From positions 1 to 45,129 of the forward strand of contig NZ_BPQM01000069.1 of assembly GCF_022179245.1 (NCBI RefSeq): a stretch of DNA of 45,129 nucleotides, in the 5' to 3' direction. This document shows positions 1 to 8,221 of this stretch, piece after piece. Each line of letters begins with the position of its first letter. The first letter of the stretch is position 1. The stretch is from Methylobacterium gregans (GTDB lineage Bacteria; Pseudomonadota; Alphaproteobacteria; Rhizobiales; Beijerinckiaceae). Below the pieces are notes generated by a model that saw only the letters and a list, made by a program, of their open reading frames with translations, was not told where the DNA came from and ran no database searches. The translations under genes were made by a program, and so were the position numbers.

Positions 1-2
1 CC

Positions 3-137
3 TCCTCGAACAAGCCCGAACTCGTCGTGGTGGTGGAGAGCCCGGTCTCGGAGGCGCGCCTGCGCGCCATGTTCGCCGCCGTCGACGCCGTCCTCCGCCA
101 GAACAAAGAGGTCGGCGCCTACAACCAGACCCTCTGA
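3..137 (+). CDS. 3' end of an unrecognised gene (partial)
   Basis: An open frame enters from the left edge and ends at a TGA at 135-137, giving the last 44 residues of a protein that ends in NKEVGAYNQTL. The visible part looks like one short hydrophobic strand (ELVVVVES) followed by an alpha helix (SEARLRAMFAAVDAVLRQN). This is too little for a family assignment. It reads toward the polysaccharide genes downstream and lies about 70 bp before the next start, so it may be the preceding gene of the same glycan locus. That link rests on position only. Confidence 0.55.
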   Translation, partial: SSNKPELVVVVESPVSEARLRAMFAAVDAVLRQNKEVGAYNQTL

Positions 138-207
138 GGAACCCACACGATCGAGCGCACCGCCCCTGATCGGAGGGGCGGTGCGATCATCCCACGAGGA
201 GACCGAG

Positions 208-1527
208 ATGCAATCCGCGTCCCCGATCCCCGCAGGCTTCGCCGGCCCGGGCTGGTCCGTGATGCATGCCGGTGGCGCGAGAGCTGCCGGATCGCGCCTC
301 GTGCATCTGCCATACTGGCTGATGCTCACGGCGCTCACCTTCAACCCCGCCCTCGCCTTCATCAACGGCAACATTAGGCCGCTGACGCCCGGCGTCGTGA
401 TCGCCCTCGAAGGCGCGTTGACGCTCGGCTGTCTCCTTGTCGCGCTCCTCCATCAGAGGCGCGAGATGAACCTCCCTATGGCGTTCATCGTCTGGCTATT
501 CCTCTTCATGGTTCTCCGCAGCGCGGTCGTAGATCCGGCAACGAGCGTCAAGTACTTCCGCGATCTCCTGATCGCGCCGACGTTCTTTATGCTCGGCCTG
601 TGTACCGATCGTCGCTACCTTACCCGTTACGTCCTCATCGGCCACACGATCGTCTTCCTCATCGGCGCCCTGGAGGCCTTCCGGACGGACCTCTACTCAA
701 GCCTGTTCCACGTCAAAGACTACTTCATCGCCACGCGCGGGCTGAGCGAGGCGGATTTCTGGAACACGGATTCCGATCTCTTCGTCAGCGCGACGCGGCC
801 GAATGCCCGCTTCCTGAGCATCGCGGACGCGGTGATGGCCAACCATCGCGTGTCCTCGGTCTTCTTGGAGCCGGTCTCCCTGGGGACCTACTGCATCATC
901 ATCTCGGCCTACCTCTACGCCCTGTGGCGAAGCCTCGGCTGGAAGAGCCGGGCGTACCTCCTCTCCACCAACCTGTTCCTCATCGTCGCCTGCGATGGAC
1001 GGCTCGCCTTCGTGACCTTCTTCGCCACCCTGTTCGTCTGCGTGTTCTGGCGGCGCTGGTCCCGCTATCTGCCCGTACTCTACCTTCCGGGCATCCTCAT
1101 CGCGGCCTTTGCCTTCGTGCACGTCACCGACCCCGCGCGCGGCAACGACGACTTCGTGGGCCGCATCGCCTGGACGACGGACCTGTTGGAATCCTACGAC
1201 ATCGCGGAATTCGTCGGCATGTCCGAAGCCTTCATCGACAAGGCGGTCGATAGCGGCATCGGCTACATCATCACGACGCAATCGATCGTCGGCCTCATCC
1301 TGTTCTGGGTCCTCTGCTCGTGCTGCTCACGCTACGAGACCCGTGAGCAGATCTGCTACAACCACGCGCTCTGCCTCTATGTCTGCTTCAACTCGCTGGT
1401 CAGCTACGGCTTCCTGACCATCAAGACCGCCGCACTCCTGTGGCTGGTGAAGGGCATTCTCGAAGTCGGGCAGACGTCGCCGAGCGCGGGCGACGCCCGA
1501 TCGCCGGCCCGATCCCTCCCGCGATAG
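208..1527 (+). CDS. O-antigen polymerase/ligase-like polysaccharide membrane protein
   Basis: A 439-residue, very hydrophobic protein with about ten predicted membrane segments, which is the general build of Wzy/EpsG/O-antigen polymerase-like proteins. A larger hydrophilic stretch near residues 160-220, containing the FLEPVSLGTYCIII segment, would be the main loop. I chose the ATG at 208 because AGGAGA lies about 7 bases upstream; an in-frame GTG at 181 would add nine unlikely residues. It is followed after 7 bp by a GT4 glycosyltransferase on the same strand, which supports a role in polymerising or exporting a surface polysaccharide. The polymerase label rests on topology and context, since no catalytic motif is recognisable. 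Confidence 0.7.
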   Translation: MQSASPIPAGFAGPGWSVMHAGGARAAGSRLVHLPYWLMLTALTFNPALAFINGNIRPLTPGVVIALEGALTLGCLLVALLHQRREMNLPMAFIVWLFLFMVLRSAVVDPATSVKYFRDLLIAPTFFMLGLCTDRRYLTRYVLIGHTIVFLIGALEAFRTDLYSSLFHVKDYFIATRGLSEADFWNTDSDLFVSATRPNARFLSIADAVMANHRVSSVFLEPVSLGTYCIIISAYLYALWRSLGWKSRAYLLSTNLFLIVACDGRLAFVTFFATLFVCVFWRRWSRYLPVLYLPGILIAAFAFVHVTDPARGNDDFVGRIAWTTDLLESYDIAEFVGMSEAFIDKAVDSGIGYIITTQSIVGLILFWVLCSCCSRYETREQICYNHALCLYVCFNSLVSYGFLTIKTAALLWLVKGILEVGQTSPSAGDARSPARSLPR

Positions 1528-1534
1528 GCTCATC

Positions 1535-2620
1535 ATGATCTCAGGCCCGGCTCTGGTCGTCGATCGAACCCATCTCGGGCGCCGCGCGTCCGGCATCGAG
1601 CGCATCACCGAGGAGCTGTTCTCGGCCGTGGCGCTCGCGCCGCTGCCGGTGGCCGGCTGGGATGCGGCGGGCAGCAAGCCCTCGATGGTGCTGAACCAGC
1701 GCCTGCGGATCCCAGCAGCGGCCCTCGCGCACAGGGACAAGCTCTGGCTGTTCCCCGGCTACCCGCCCTCCCCCTGGATGACGTGGATGCCGGAACGGAC
1801 GATCTTCTACGTCCACGACCTCTTCCTGCTGACCCGGCAGGACGAACTCAATCGATCCGCGAAGCTCTACATGGTCCGGCCCTTCAGGGCGGCGCTCGCA
1901 CGGCTGCGCTACTTCCTGGCCAACTCGCAGACGACGGCCGACGCCCTCCGGGCGGCCGTCCGCCCCGAAGCCACCGTCCTGCCCTACCGCCCGGCGATCC
2001 GGAACGTGTTCGGCCTGAGCGACCAGCACCCCGTCGCGGCGGACGACCGTCCGCTCGTCGTCGGGGCGATGGGAACGATCGAGCCGCGCAAGAACTTCGT
2101 CGGTGCAGCGCGGCTGTGCGAGAGCCTCGGGCGAGCGCTCGGACGGCCGGTCGAACTGCACATCATCGGGCGGAGGGGGTGGGGAGACGACGCGTCGATC
2201 TTGGAACGTCAGCCGCATGTTCGCCTCAAGGGTTTTCTCGACGATGGCGCCGCGCGCGCCGTGATCGACGGCTTCGACCTCTTTTTGTGCAGCTCGCACG
2301 ACGAGGGGCTCGGCCTGCCGCTGCTCGAGATGCAGTTTGCCGGCCTCCTCGTCGTCGCACCCGACAAACCCGTGTTCCGGGAGGTGCTCGGCACATCGGG
2401 CCTGCTCGTCGACATGGCCGATCCCGAGAGCGCGGCCCGAACGGTCGCCGGCCGGCTCGCCGAACCCGGCTGGCAGGCGCGGAGCCGAGCGCAGGCCGCC
2501 GCGAACATCCTGCGCTGGAACCGGCAGGCCGCGCAGGACCGCGACACCGTGATCGCGTTTCTCGAAGCGCGCCTTGCCGCGCTCGATCCGTCCGCCGCTC
2601 AGCTCATGCAGCGGGCATAG
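1535..2620 (+). CDS. GT4-family glycosyltransferase
   Basis: A 361-residue GT-B fold glycosyltransferase that would transfer a sugar from a nucleotide donor to a growing glycan on the cytoplasmic side. The C-terminal half carries the usual GT4 signatures: the GTIEPRKN donor-site loop (about residue 180), the HIIGRRGWG strand, VRLKGFLDD, and the E-x7-E region in SSHDEGLGLPLLEMQ (about residue 255). The N-terminal half contains the FYVHDLFLL acceptor-domain segment. Length is typical for the family. It starts 7 bp after the membrane protein gene, so the two are probably co-transcribed. Donor and acceptor sugars cannot be read from the sequence. Confidence 0.9.
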   Translation: MISGPALVVDRTHLGRRASGIERITEELFSAVALAPLPVAGWDAAGSKPSMVLNQRLRIPAAALAHRDKLWLFPGYPPSPWMTWMPERTIFYVHDLFLLTRQDELNRSAKLYMVRPFRAALARLRYFLANSQTTADALRAAVRPEATVLPYRPAIRNVFGLSDQHPVAADDRPLVVGAMGTIEPRKNFVGAARLCESLGRALGRPVELHIIGRRGWGDDASILERQPHVRLKGFLDDGAARAVIDGFDLFLCSSHDEGLGLPLLEMQFAGLLVVAPDKPVFREVLGTSGLLVDMADPESAARTVAGRLAEPGWQARSRAQAAANILRWNRQAAQDRDTVIAFLEARLAALDPSAAQLMQRA

Positions 2621-2653
2621 GATGCCGCGGGCCGGATCCGGCGCGGTGCGCGA

Positions 2654-2935
2654 CTACTTCTTCGAGTGCGCGTGCTTGATACGGCGAGCGAGGCCGGAGG
2701 CTGCAGTGGCGCGGTCCGACCTCGCGAGAAGGAAGCCCGCGACGATGTAGCTGAACTGGAGTGTCAAGACCGCCAGCGCCCCGAAGCCGAGGGCGGGCCA
2801 GACGCCCTCGGTCGGTAGCGTGTAGATGAGCACCGCCATGAACAGGAAGATACCGAGCAACAGAACCGGCAACCACAGGACCGCAATGCTCAAGCCCGCG
2901 CCGACAACTGCCACAGCAACGAGAAAGAGCAGCAT
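2654..2935 (-). CDS. Small SyrA/ExoX-like membrane protein
   Basis: A 93-residue hydrophobic protein with two or three membrane segments and a basic tail (ARRIKHAHSKK). The segment from about residue 33 to 75 (LFMAVLIYTLPTEGVWPALGF... LQFSYIVAGFLLAR) follows the pattern of the SyrA/ExoX exopolysaccharide-repressor family: a helix, a short polar turn, then a Q-aromatic-Y helix ending in R. I make this match from memory of the pattern. I took the ATG at 2935, preceded by GGGGGAG, rather than the TTG immediately before it. It lies antisense between two plus-strand glycosyltransferase genes, a place that fits a modulator of exopolysaccharide output. It could also be an unrelated small membrane protein. 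Confidence 0.6.
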   Translation of the reverse strand: MLLFLVAVAVVGAGLSIAVLWLPVLLLGIFLFMAVLIYTLPTEGVWPALGFGALAVLTLQFSYIVAGFLLARSDRATAASGLARRIKHAHSKK

Positions 2936-3264
2936 CAACGTCTCCCCCGTCGAAGTGCGCCGAACACGCAGAAGATTCCACCCCTTCTGCCAGCGCCGTC
3001 GAGCACGGACCGTAGGCCGGCATCAGTCGAAAGACTTACAGAATCTCTTGACGAAGTTCGTTCGACACCCTGGCCGGACGGGTAGCACGAAAATGGCGAC
3101 CCGCCAAGAAAACCGCTCTCGAACAGGAGCGGCCGCCTCGCGACCGCGTTCGGGTCGCGGACGCGCGCATCCCGCCGGACGGGTCATTGTCCCACGGCGC
3201 CTGACGCGCGCAGAAGAACAGTGAACGGCCGATTGGCCGCCGTCGCACAAACCGGAGACCGATC
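2936..3264. other. 329-bp intergenic region with no recognisable gene
   Basis: No convincing coding frame is present. It must contain the promoter of the minus-strand small membrane protein and of the plus-strand GT2 gene, but I see no clear -35/-10 pair. The only structure noted is a 7-bp inverted repeat, CGCGACC/GGTCGCG, at 3139-3145 and 3153-3159. Confidence 0.5.
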
Positions 3265-4338
3265 ATGCGTATGCCTGTGGGCAGCGGCCCGGACGACGCC
3301 TCGACAGACGGCCCCCGCAAGCCGGGTCCGACCTTCAGCGTCATCATCAACAACTACAATTACAGGACCTTTCTGCCCGAAGCCGTGGAGAGTATCCTAC
3401 GGCAGACGTACGAGGACTATGAACTCATCATCGTAGACGATGGATCGACCGACGGATCGGTCGCCTATATCGAGAGCCTGGGGGGCGACCTCATCCTCGT
3501 CCTGACCGACCGCCGTGGCCAGGCCCGGGCCTGCCTGGAGGCATTCAGACACGCGCGCGGCCGCTACATCTATTTCCTCGACGCCGACGACGTCGCCTTC
3601 GAGGGCCTCTTGAGCGCGGCTGCCCTGGCCGTCGTGGACGAGCCGGCCAAGGTGCAGTTCCGCCTCGTCCCAACCGACGCGGAGGGTAGACCCTTCGCCG
3701 ATCCGACCCCCGCCATCACGGCAGAGCACGACGCCGCGAAGCAGCGCGCCGAGATCTACCGGACCGGCATGCCGCTCTCGCCGCCCACCTCGGGCAACAT
3801 CTTTCACAGGCGCGTCCTGGAGGCCATCGGCGACATTCCGTACGAGACGGCCATCGACGGGATCACGATTCTGGCGGCTCCCTTCCTCGGCGCGGTGGTC
3901 AGCATTCCCGAGAGCTTGGGAGCCTACCGTGTCCATGGCCTCGGGCATTCCGCACATGCCAATCCCCTCGATGCCGGACGTATCGGGCGCGACCGGGAGC
4001 GTTTCAGCGGACGCATCAACCATCTGAACAGGGTCCTCGAAACGCTCCGACCGTCCGCGCGGCCGGTCCGGGAGGCCGAGGGCTTCTTCTACCATTGGGA
4101 CTGCGTCACCCTGGAAGCGGCCGTGAAGGGGCAGGTGATCGGGCCGCGGGCGATCCTCGCCTTCGTCGCGCGGCTGTTGGCCGAGCACGGCCTCACGCGC
4201 TTCAGCCTTCGGAAGCTCGCCTGGCTGATCATCGCGGTGGCGGCACCCGGGCCGGTCAAACTCCGCTACGTCCGGGCACGGATGAACCCATGGCCTCGCC
4301 GCCGGGTGCAGCATCCGCCCGCACTGGAGGGTCGATAA
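3265..4338 (+). CDS. GT2-family glycosyltransferase
   Basis: A 357-residue inverting GT-A glycosyltransferase. The N-terminal domain opens with FSVIINNYNYRTFLPEAVES (about residue 25), followed by the nucleotide-binding DDGSTDGS and the metal-binding FLDADD motif (about residue 107). The C-terminal third is less conserved and basic at the end (WPRRRVQHP), perhaps membrane-associated. A GGAGA sequence 7 bases upstream supports the ATG at 3265; a second ATG follows two codons later. It is isolated by more than 300 bp from the upstream genes and converges on the large glycosyltransferase at 4402-6882. The substrate is unknown. Confidence 0.9.
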   Translation: MRMPVGSGPDDASTDGPRKPGPTFSVIINNYNYRTFLPEAVESILRQTYEDYELIIVDDGSTDGSVAYIESLGGDLILVLTDRRGQARACLEAFRHARGRYIYFLDADDVAFEGLLSAAALAVVDEPAKVQFRLVPTDAEGRPFADPTPAITAEHDAAKQRAEIYRTGMPLSPPTSGNIFHRRVLEAIGDIPYETAIDGITILAAPFLGAVVSIPESLGAYRVHGLGHSAHANPLDAGRIGRDRERFSGRINHLNRVLETLRPSARPVREAEGFFYHWDCVTLEAAVKGQVIGPRAILAFVARLLAEHGLTRFSLRKLAWLIIAVAAPGPVKLRYVRARMNPWPRRRVQHPPALEGR

Positions 4339-4401
4339 GCGTCGCGACCCGGGCGCGTTGCGTAAGGCACCGAGCGAGGCCGCCGGGCCGAAAGGCAGCC
4401 G

Positions 4402-6882
4402 TCAGGGCGCCGTACCTCGCAGCTCCACTGCGACCACCGGCACCTCCTCGACGCGCGCGGCCGGCAGCGAGGTGGGGTCCTTCCAAGGGGGCGGCACGCG
4501 CGGGAACTCGGCGAGTTCGAAGTCGCCGCCGCGGGGGGAGAAGGCCGGGTTGTAGAAGGGGTCGCGCAGGCCCGCGCGGCCCCAGCGCGCCTCCATCCGC
4601 TCGGCCTCGCGGCGCAGGCGCACCACCTTGGTCGGGTCGACGTCGCGTCCGCGGCTGACGGATTCCTTGTGAACCAGCCGGATGCCCGGATCGCAGATCA
4701 CCTTGAGTCCCCGCTTCCGCAGCCGCAAGCACAGATCGACATCGTTGTAGGCGACCGCAAAATCTTCATCCATGCCGCCGACCGCCGCGTAATCGGCCTT
4801 GCGCAGGAAGCAGCAGGCGGCCGTCACCGCCACGAATTGCTGAAGCAGCACGCTCTTGCTGAACTGCACGTGCTCGCCGTCCGCCCGCCCCGCATGCGCG
4901 TGGGTGGCGATGCCGTAGGGGCCGACACCCGTGTAGACGCCGAAATGCTGGACCGCTCCATGCGGGTAGAGCAGTCGGCCGCCGACCGCGCCGACATCGG
5001 GAATCGACAGCCACGCGCGGGCCCGCTGGAACAGGTCCAGGCTCAGAACCTCGGTGTCGTTGTTGAGGAGGCAGAGGATCTCGCCCCGCGCCCGCGCCAC
5101 GCCGAGATTGCAGAGCTGCGAGAAGTTGAACTCCGTCTCGGAGCGCAACACCACGACTCGCTCGCGGTCGCGCCGCAGGCGCTCCAGATAGGCCAGCGTC
5201 TCCGGATCGTCCGAGAAGTTGTCCACGATCACGATCTCGAGCAGCGGATCGCCGAGGCCGAGGAGGGATTCCAAGCAGGGGCGCAGCAGGTCGACCCCGT
5301 TGCGGGTCGGGATGACCACACTAATCGTCTTCGGATCGCGCACCCCCAGGGTCCGCACGGCCGCGATTCCGGCGAAGGGCCCATCGACGGATTCGAGCGG
5401 GTAGCCCTGTCGCTCGAAATGGCTGTTGATCGCGCGCTTGGCCGCCTCGAAGGCGTAGGATTTCTGCGACGCGCCCATCGAGGTCGAGCCGGGGAGCTGG
5501 CGCCAGCGGTAGAGCACGTGCGGGATGTGCACGATCTCGGCCTCCGCGCAGCGCTCCATGCAGCGCAAGGCCAGATCGTAATCCTGACTGCCTTCGTAGC
5601 CGACCCGGAAGCCGCCCACCGCCTCGAACAAGGCGCGCTCGTAGACGCCCAGATGGGTGAACATGTTGTGGCCGTACATCAGGAAGCGGTCGAACGCCCC
5701 CTTCAGGTAGGGCTGCGCCCGGCGCCCCTCGAGGTTGATCTTGTCCTCGTCGGAGAACAGCATCCGGCAGCCGGGATTGCGGTCGATGGCGTGGGCCACC
5801 GTCCAGAGCGCGTGGTCCGGCAGCAGGTCGTCGTTGTCCATGAGGACGAGGTAATCGCCCCGAGCGAGGGCGGCGGCGGAGTTCGAGGCCTCCGAGATGT
5901 GGCCGTTGCGCTCGCGGAAGACGTAGCGGATGCGCGGATCCTCCGCGGCGAGCCGTCGGATCGCGTCGCGAACCGCGAAGCTCGGCGAGGCATCGTCGGC
6001 GACGCAGAGTTCCCAGCGCGGGTAGGTCTGCCGCTGGAGCGAGCGGATCGCCTCCTCCAGCAGATCGACCGGCGGCTCGTAGACCGGCATCACCACCGAG
6101 AGCAGCGGTCGCCGGGCGAAGCGGGCCGTCTCGGCGTCCATCCAGGCGCGGTCGGCTTCGGTGAGGCGGTCGAGGCGCTCGGCCAGAGCCGCGTAGGCCG
6201 GATCGGAGGGCGCCGACTGCGCGAGATCCGCGAGCAGGCCCTGGCCGACGGCCGCCGCCAGCGCCGCTTGCGGCCGCTCGGCCGCGGCGTCCTCGGCTAC
6301 CGCGTCGCGCTCTCGCTCGATCGCCGCGAGCACGCCCGCGACCTTGCCAAGGGTGAGACGCCGCCGGTCGAGGTCCGGCATGCGGAAGAGATGATCGAGG
6401 AGGTCGCGCAGGTCCGAGCGCTGCACCAGACAGGCGCGGATCTCCGTCCGCCCCAGCATCAGCCCGTGGAACTCCAGCCGCAGGCCCCGAACGAAGTGCG
6501 GCAGCGGCACGTGAATGCCCCAGCGCGAGCCCGCATCGAGGCGCCGCAGCGCGAAGGTAAGCTCGGGGGTATGGCCGGCGCCGTAGTCGATCGCCAGATG
6601 GGGCGGTCCGGTCACGGTCTCAGCCTCGATGTCGAGCACGAGCTGCACGGAGAGCGCCGAGAGGGCGAGATAGCGCTTGATGCCGAAGCTGATCCGCGAG
6701 CCCGGATGCAGCACGAGGCGGCCTTTTCCGAGCACCGTCAGGTCCTCGATCCGCGCGTCGACGAGGCCGGCGACCTGGCCGGCGAAGTGCGGCGCCTGCC
6801 GGAAAAGGCCGTCACCCCCTTGCCCCGCTCCGATCCGCCGGATCGCCGCCGAGAGGCCCTTGATCGTCAGTCCCACACGCAA
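4402..6882 (-). CDS. Large glycosyltransferase with two GT2 domains
   Basis: An 826-residue protein. Residues 1 to about 255 form a domain I do not recognise. A first GT2 domain begins near residue 260 with LSVVMPVYEPPVDLLEEAIR, has VADDAS and the metal site LMDNDD, and contains an FSDEDK segment. A second GT2 domain begins near residue 515 with ISVVIPTRNGVDLL, then IVDNFSDD and LLNNDTEVL. Such tandem GT2 proteins are often found in O-antigen or rhamnan-type clusters, where each domain can add a different sugar. The start is a TTG at 6882 (GTG at 6876 is an alternative). It lies 79 bp downstream of the exporter permease on the same strand, which suggests an operon that makes and exports one glycan. 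Confidence 0.87.
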   Translation of the reverse strand: MRVGLTIKGLSAAIRRIGAGQGGDGLFRQAPHFAGQVAGLVDARIEDLTVLGKGRLVLHPGSRISFGIKRYLALSALSVQLVLDIEAETVTGPPHLAIDYGAGHTPELTFALRRLDAGSRWGIHVPLPHFVRGLRLEFHGLMLGRTEIRACLVQRSDLRDLLDHLFRMPDLDRRRLTLGKVAGVLAAIERERDAVAEDAAAERPQAALAAAVGQGLLADLAQSAPSDPAYAALAERLDRLTEADRAWMDAETARFARRPLLSVVMPVYEPPVDLLEEAIRSLQRQTYPRWELCVADDASPSFAVRDAIRRLAAEDPRIRYVFRERNGHISEASNSAAALARGDYLVLMDNDDLLPDHALWTVAHAIDRNPGCRMLFSDEDKINLEGRRAQPYLKGAFDRFLMYGHNMFTHLGVYERALFEAVGGFRVGYEGSQDYDLALRCMERCAEAEIVHIPHVLYRWRQLPGSTSMGASQKSYAFEAAKRAINSHFERQGYPLESVDGPFAGIAAVRTLGVRDPKTISVVIPTRNGVDLLRPCLESLLGLGDPLLEIVIVDNFSDDPETLAYLERLRRDRERVVVLRSETEFNFSQLCNLGVARARGEILCLLNNDTEVLSLDLFQRARAWLSIPDVGAVGGRLLYPHGAVQHFGVYTGVGPYGIATHAHAGRADGEHVQFSKSVLLQQFVAVTAACCFLRKADYAAVGGMDEDFAVAYNDVDLCLRLRKRGLKVICDPGIRLVHKESVSRGRDVDPTKVVRLRREAERMEARWGRAGLRDPFYNPAFSPRGGDFELAEFPRVPPPWKDPTSLPAARVEEVPVVAVELRGTAP

Positions 6883-6961
6883 CCCCGGCTCGGCCGCACG
6901 CGCGGCGGGGCAGGCGCCGCGCGCCGGCCCGAATGTGACACGTTCAACGGTTATCGCTCCG

Positions 6962-7774
6962 CTACGAGAGCTTGCGGACGACGAAGCGCTCCATCAGCAG
7001 GCCGATGCACAAGCTCGTCAGCCCGAACATGATGACGTAGAAATAGTCCACTTGGACGTCGAGCGTCGGATAATAACCGAGCCGGACCCACTCGATGAGT
7101 TGCACAGCGGGATTGTATTTGAAGATCGCGTAGATCTGCTCGGGCAGATAATTCGGCAGAAACATCACGCCGCTGGTGATGTAGATGACGATGTTGAAGA
7201 GAACGTAGCCGAGCGCCCATTGCGGGAAATACGCCATGACGCAGACGTTCACGGTGCCGATTCCGATGCCGAGCAGGATCGCGGCCAGAAACCCCGTCAC
7301 CGCGGTGAAAGGCTCGGCCGGGCGAGGATCGATGCCGAGCGCGACTAGGATCGCCATCACAACGATCAGGCTGAGGCATCCGCTCACGATCTCCACGAGG
7401 AGACGGGCGATGATCACGTCGATGAGCTTGACCTGCGGGTAGTAGGTCAGCGGCCGGTTCGCGCTGACCGCCTTCATGACTTCGCGCGACATGTACTGGT
7501 AGATCAGCACCGGCACGGCACCGCTGGCAAAGAAGATCGAGCTACTCTCGCCGATCGGCGCCGGCACCTTCCGGAGATAGAAGATTGCGACGAGCATGAA
7601 GACGTGGGCGCAGGGCCAGAGCACCACGACCGCGTAGCCCCAGTAGGAGGCCCCGAAGCGCGTGCGCATGTCGCGCAGCATCAGGGCGTGCAGCACGCGC
7701 AAGTAGGACTCGGTCGCGCTCAGCCGCGGGGCGGCCTCCGGAAGCGCGAGGGCCGGCTGACCCTGGTAGCTCAT
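6962..7774 (-). CDS. ABC-2 type polysaccharide exporter permease
   Basis: A 270-residue inner-membrane protein with about six predicted helices, the layout of KpsM/Wzm/RkpT-type permeases that export lipid-linked or capsular polysaccharide. The N-terminal part has the characteristic stretch LMLRDMRTRFGASYWGY before the first helix, and the C-terminal half holds the GVMFLPNYLPEQIYAIFKYNPAVQ segment typical of the family. Length is normal. It starts with ATG at 7774. The matching KpsT/Wzt ATPase normally sits beside the permease, but no such gene is present in this window; the minus-strand neighbour is the dual GT2 enzyme. Confidence 0.9.
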   Translation of the reverse strand: MSYQGQPALALPEAAPRLSATESYLRVLHALMLRDMRTRFGASYWGYAVVVLWPCAHVFMLVAIFYLRKVPAPIGESSSIFFASGAVPVLIYQYMSREVMKAVSANRPLTYYPQVKLIDVIIARLLVEIVSGCLSLIVVMAILVALGIDPRPAEPFTAVTGFLAAILLGIGIGTVNVCVMAYFPQWALGYVLFNIVIYITSGVMFLPNYLPEQIYAIFKYNPAVQLIEWVRLGYYPTLDVQVDYFYVIMFGLTSLCIGLLMERFVVRKLS

Positions 7775-8221
7775 GGCGTCTTGCGTCTCTCGGAAAGGGG
7801 CTTCCGCCCCCGGTTAAGCCGTAGGCTCTGCTCGGGCAACACGTCGAGAGTATGACCGCGCGACCGGGCGGATCGCCGGATCGCTTGCTGGCACTGCCCT
7901 GATCGGGGCCTCGCACATCGCTCCGGAGACGATCGGACGTCCGTGACGGCTCCCCGGATGCCAGCCCAGAGGCGGCCTGGCCTACGGGGCCGTACGGTGC
8001 CTGCCGGCAGACTGCTGCGTCGTTTAATCCCGCTCTGGCAGGGGACAACTACTCAAGTCGCTCCGTATGTCATCCCGGCGTGAGGCATGCCCACACGATC
8101 GGCACGAAAAACAGAGTCCCCCCTCCGAGGGCGGCTTGACGGTCGAGCTCGATTCAAGGCTACTAAATACAGAGTGCCACACTGAAGGGCACGCCGCGCG
8201 AGCGGCCTTCTGGGAGAGGAA
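7775..8221. promoter_or_regulatory. 447-bp divergent intergenic region with candidate liv promoter
   Basis: The region between the exporter permease and the liv operon contains no convincing gene. Toward the plus strand, TTGACG at 8136-8141 followed 17-19 bp later by GCTACTAA (8159-8166) is the best promoter-like pair, placed about 55 bp before the binding-protein start. A GGGAGAGG ribosome-binding site lies at 8212-8219. I see no strong operator palindrome. The minus-strand promoter for the permease was not identified. Confidence 0.4.

Noticed and set aside
4669..7032. A 787-codon plus-strand open frame opposite the dual-GT2 gene
   Set aside because: It mirrors the codon structure of the real gene on the other strand and has no domain, signal or sensible start.
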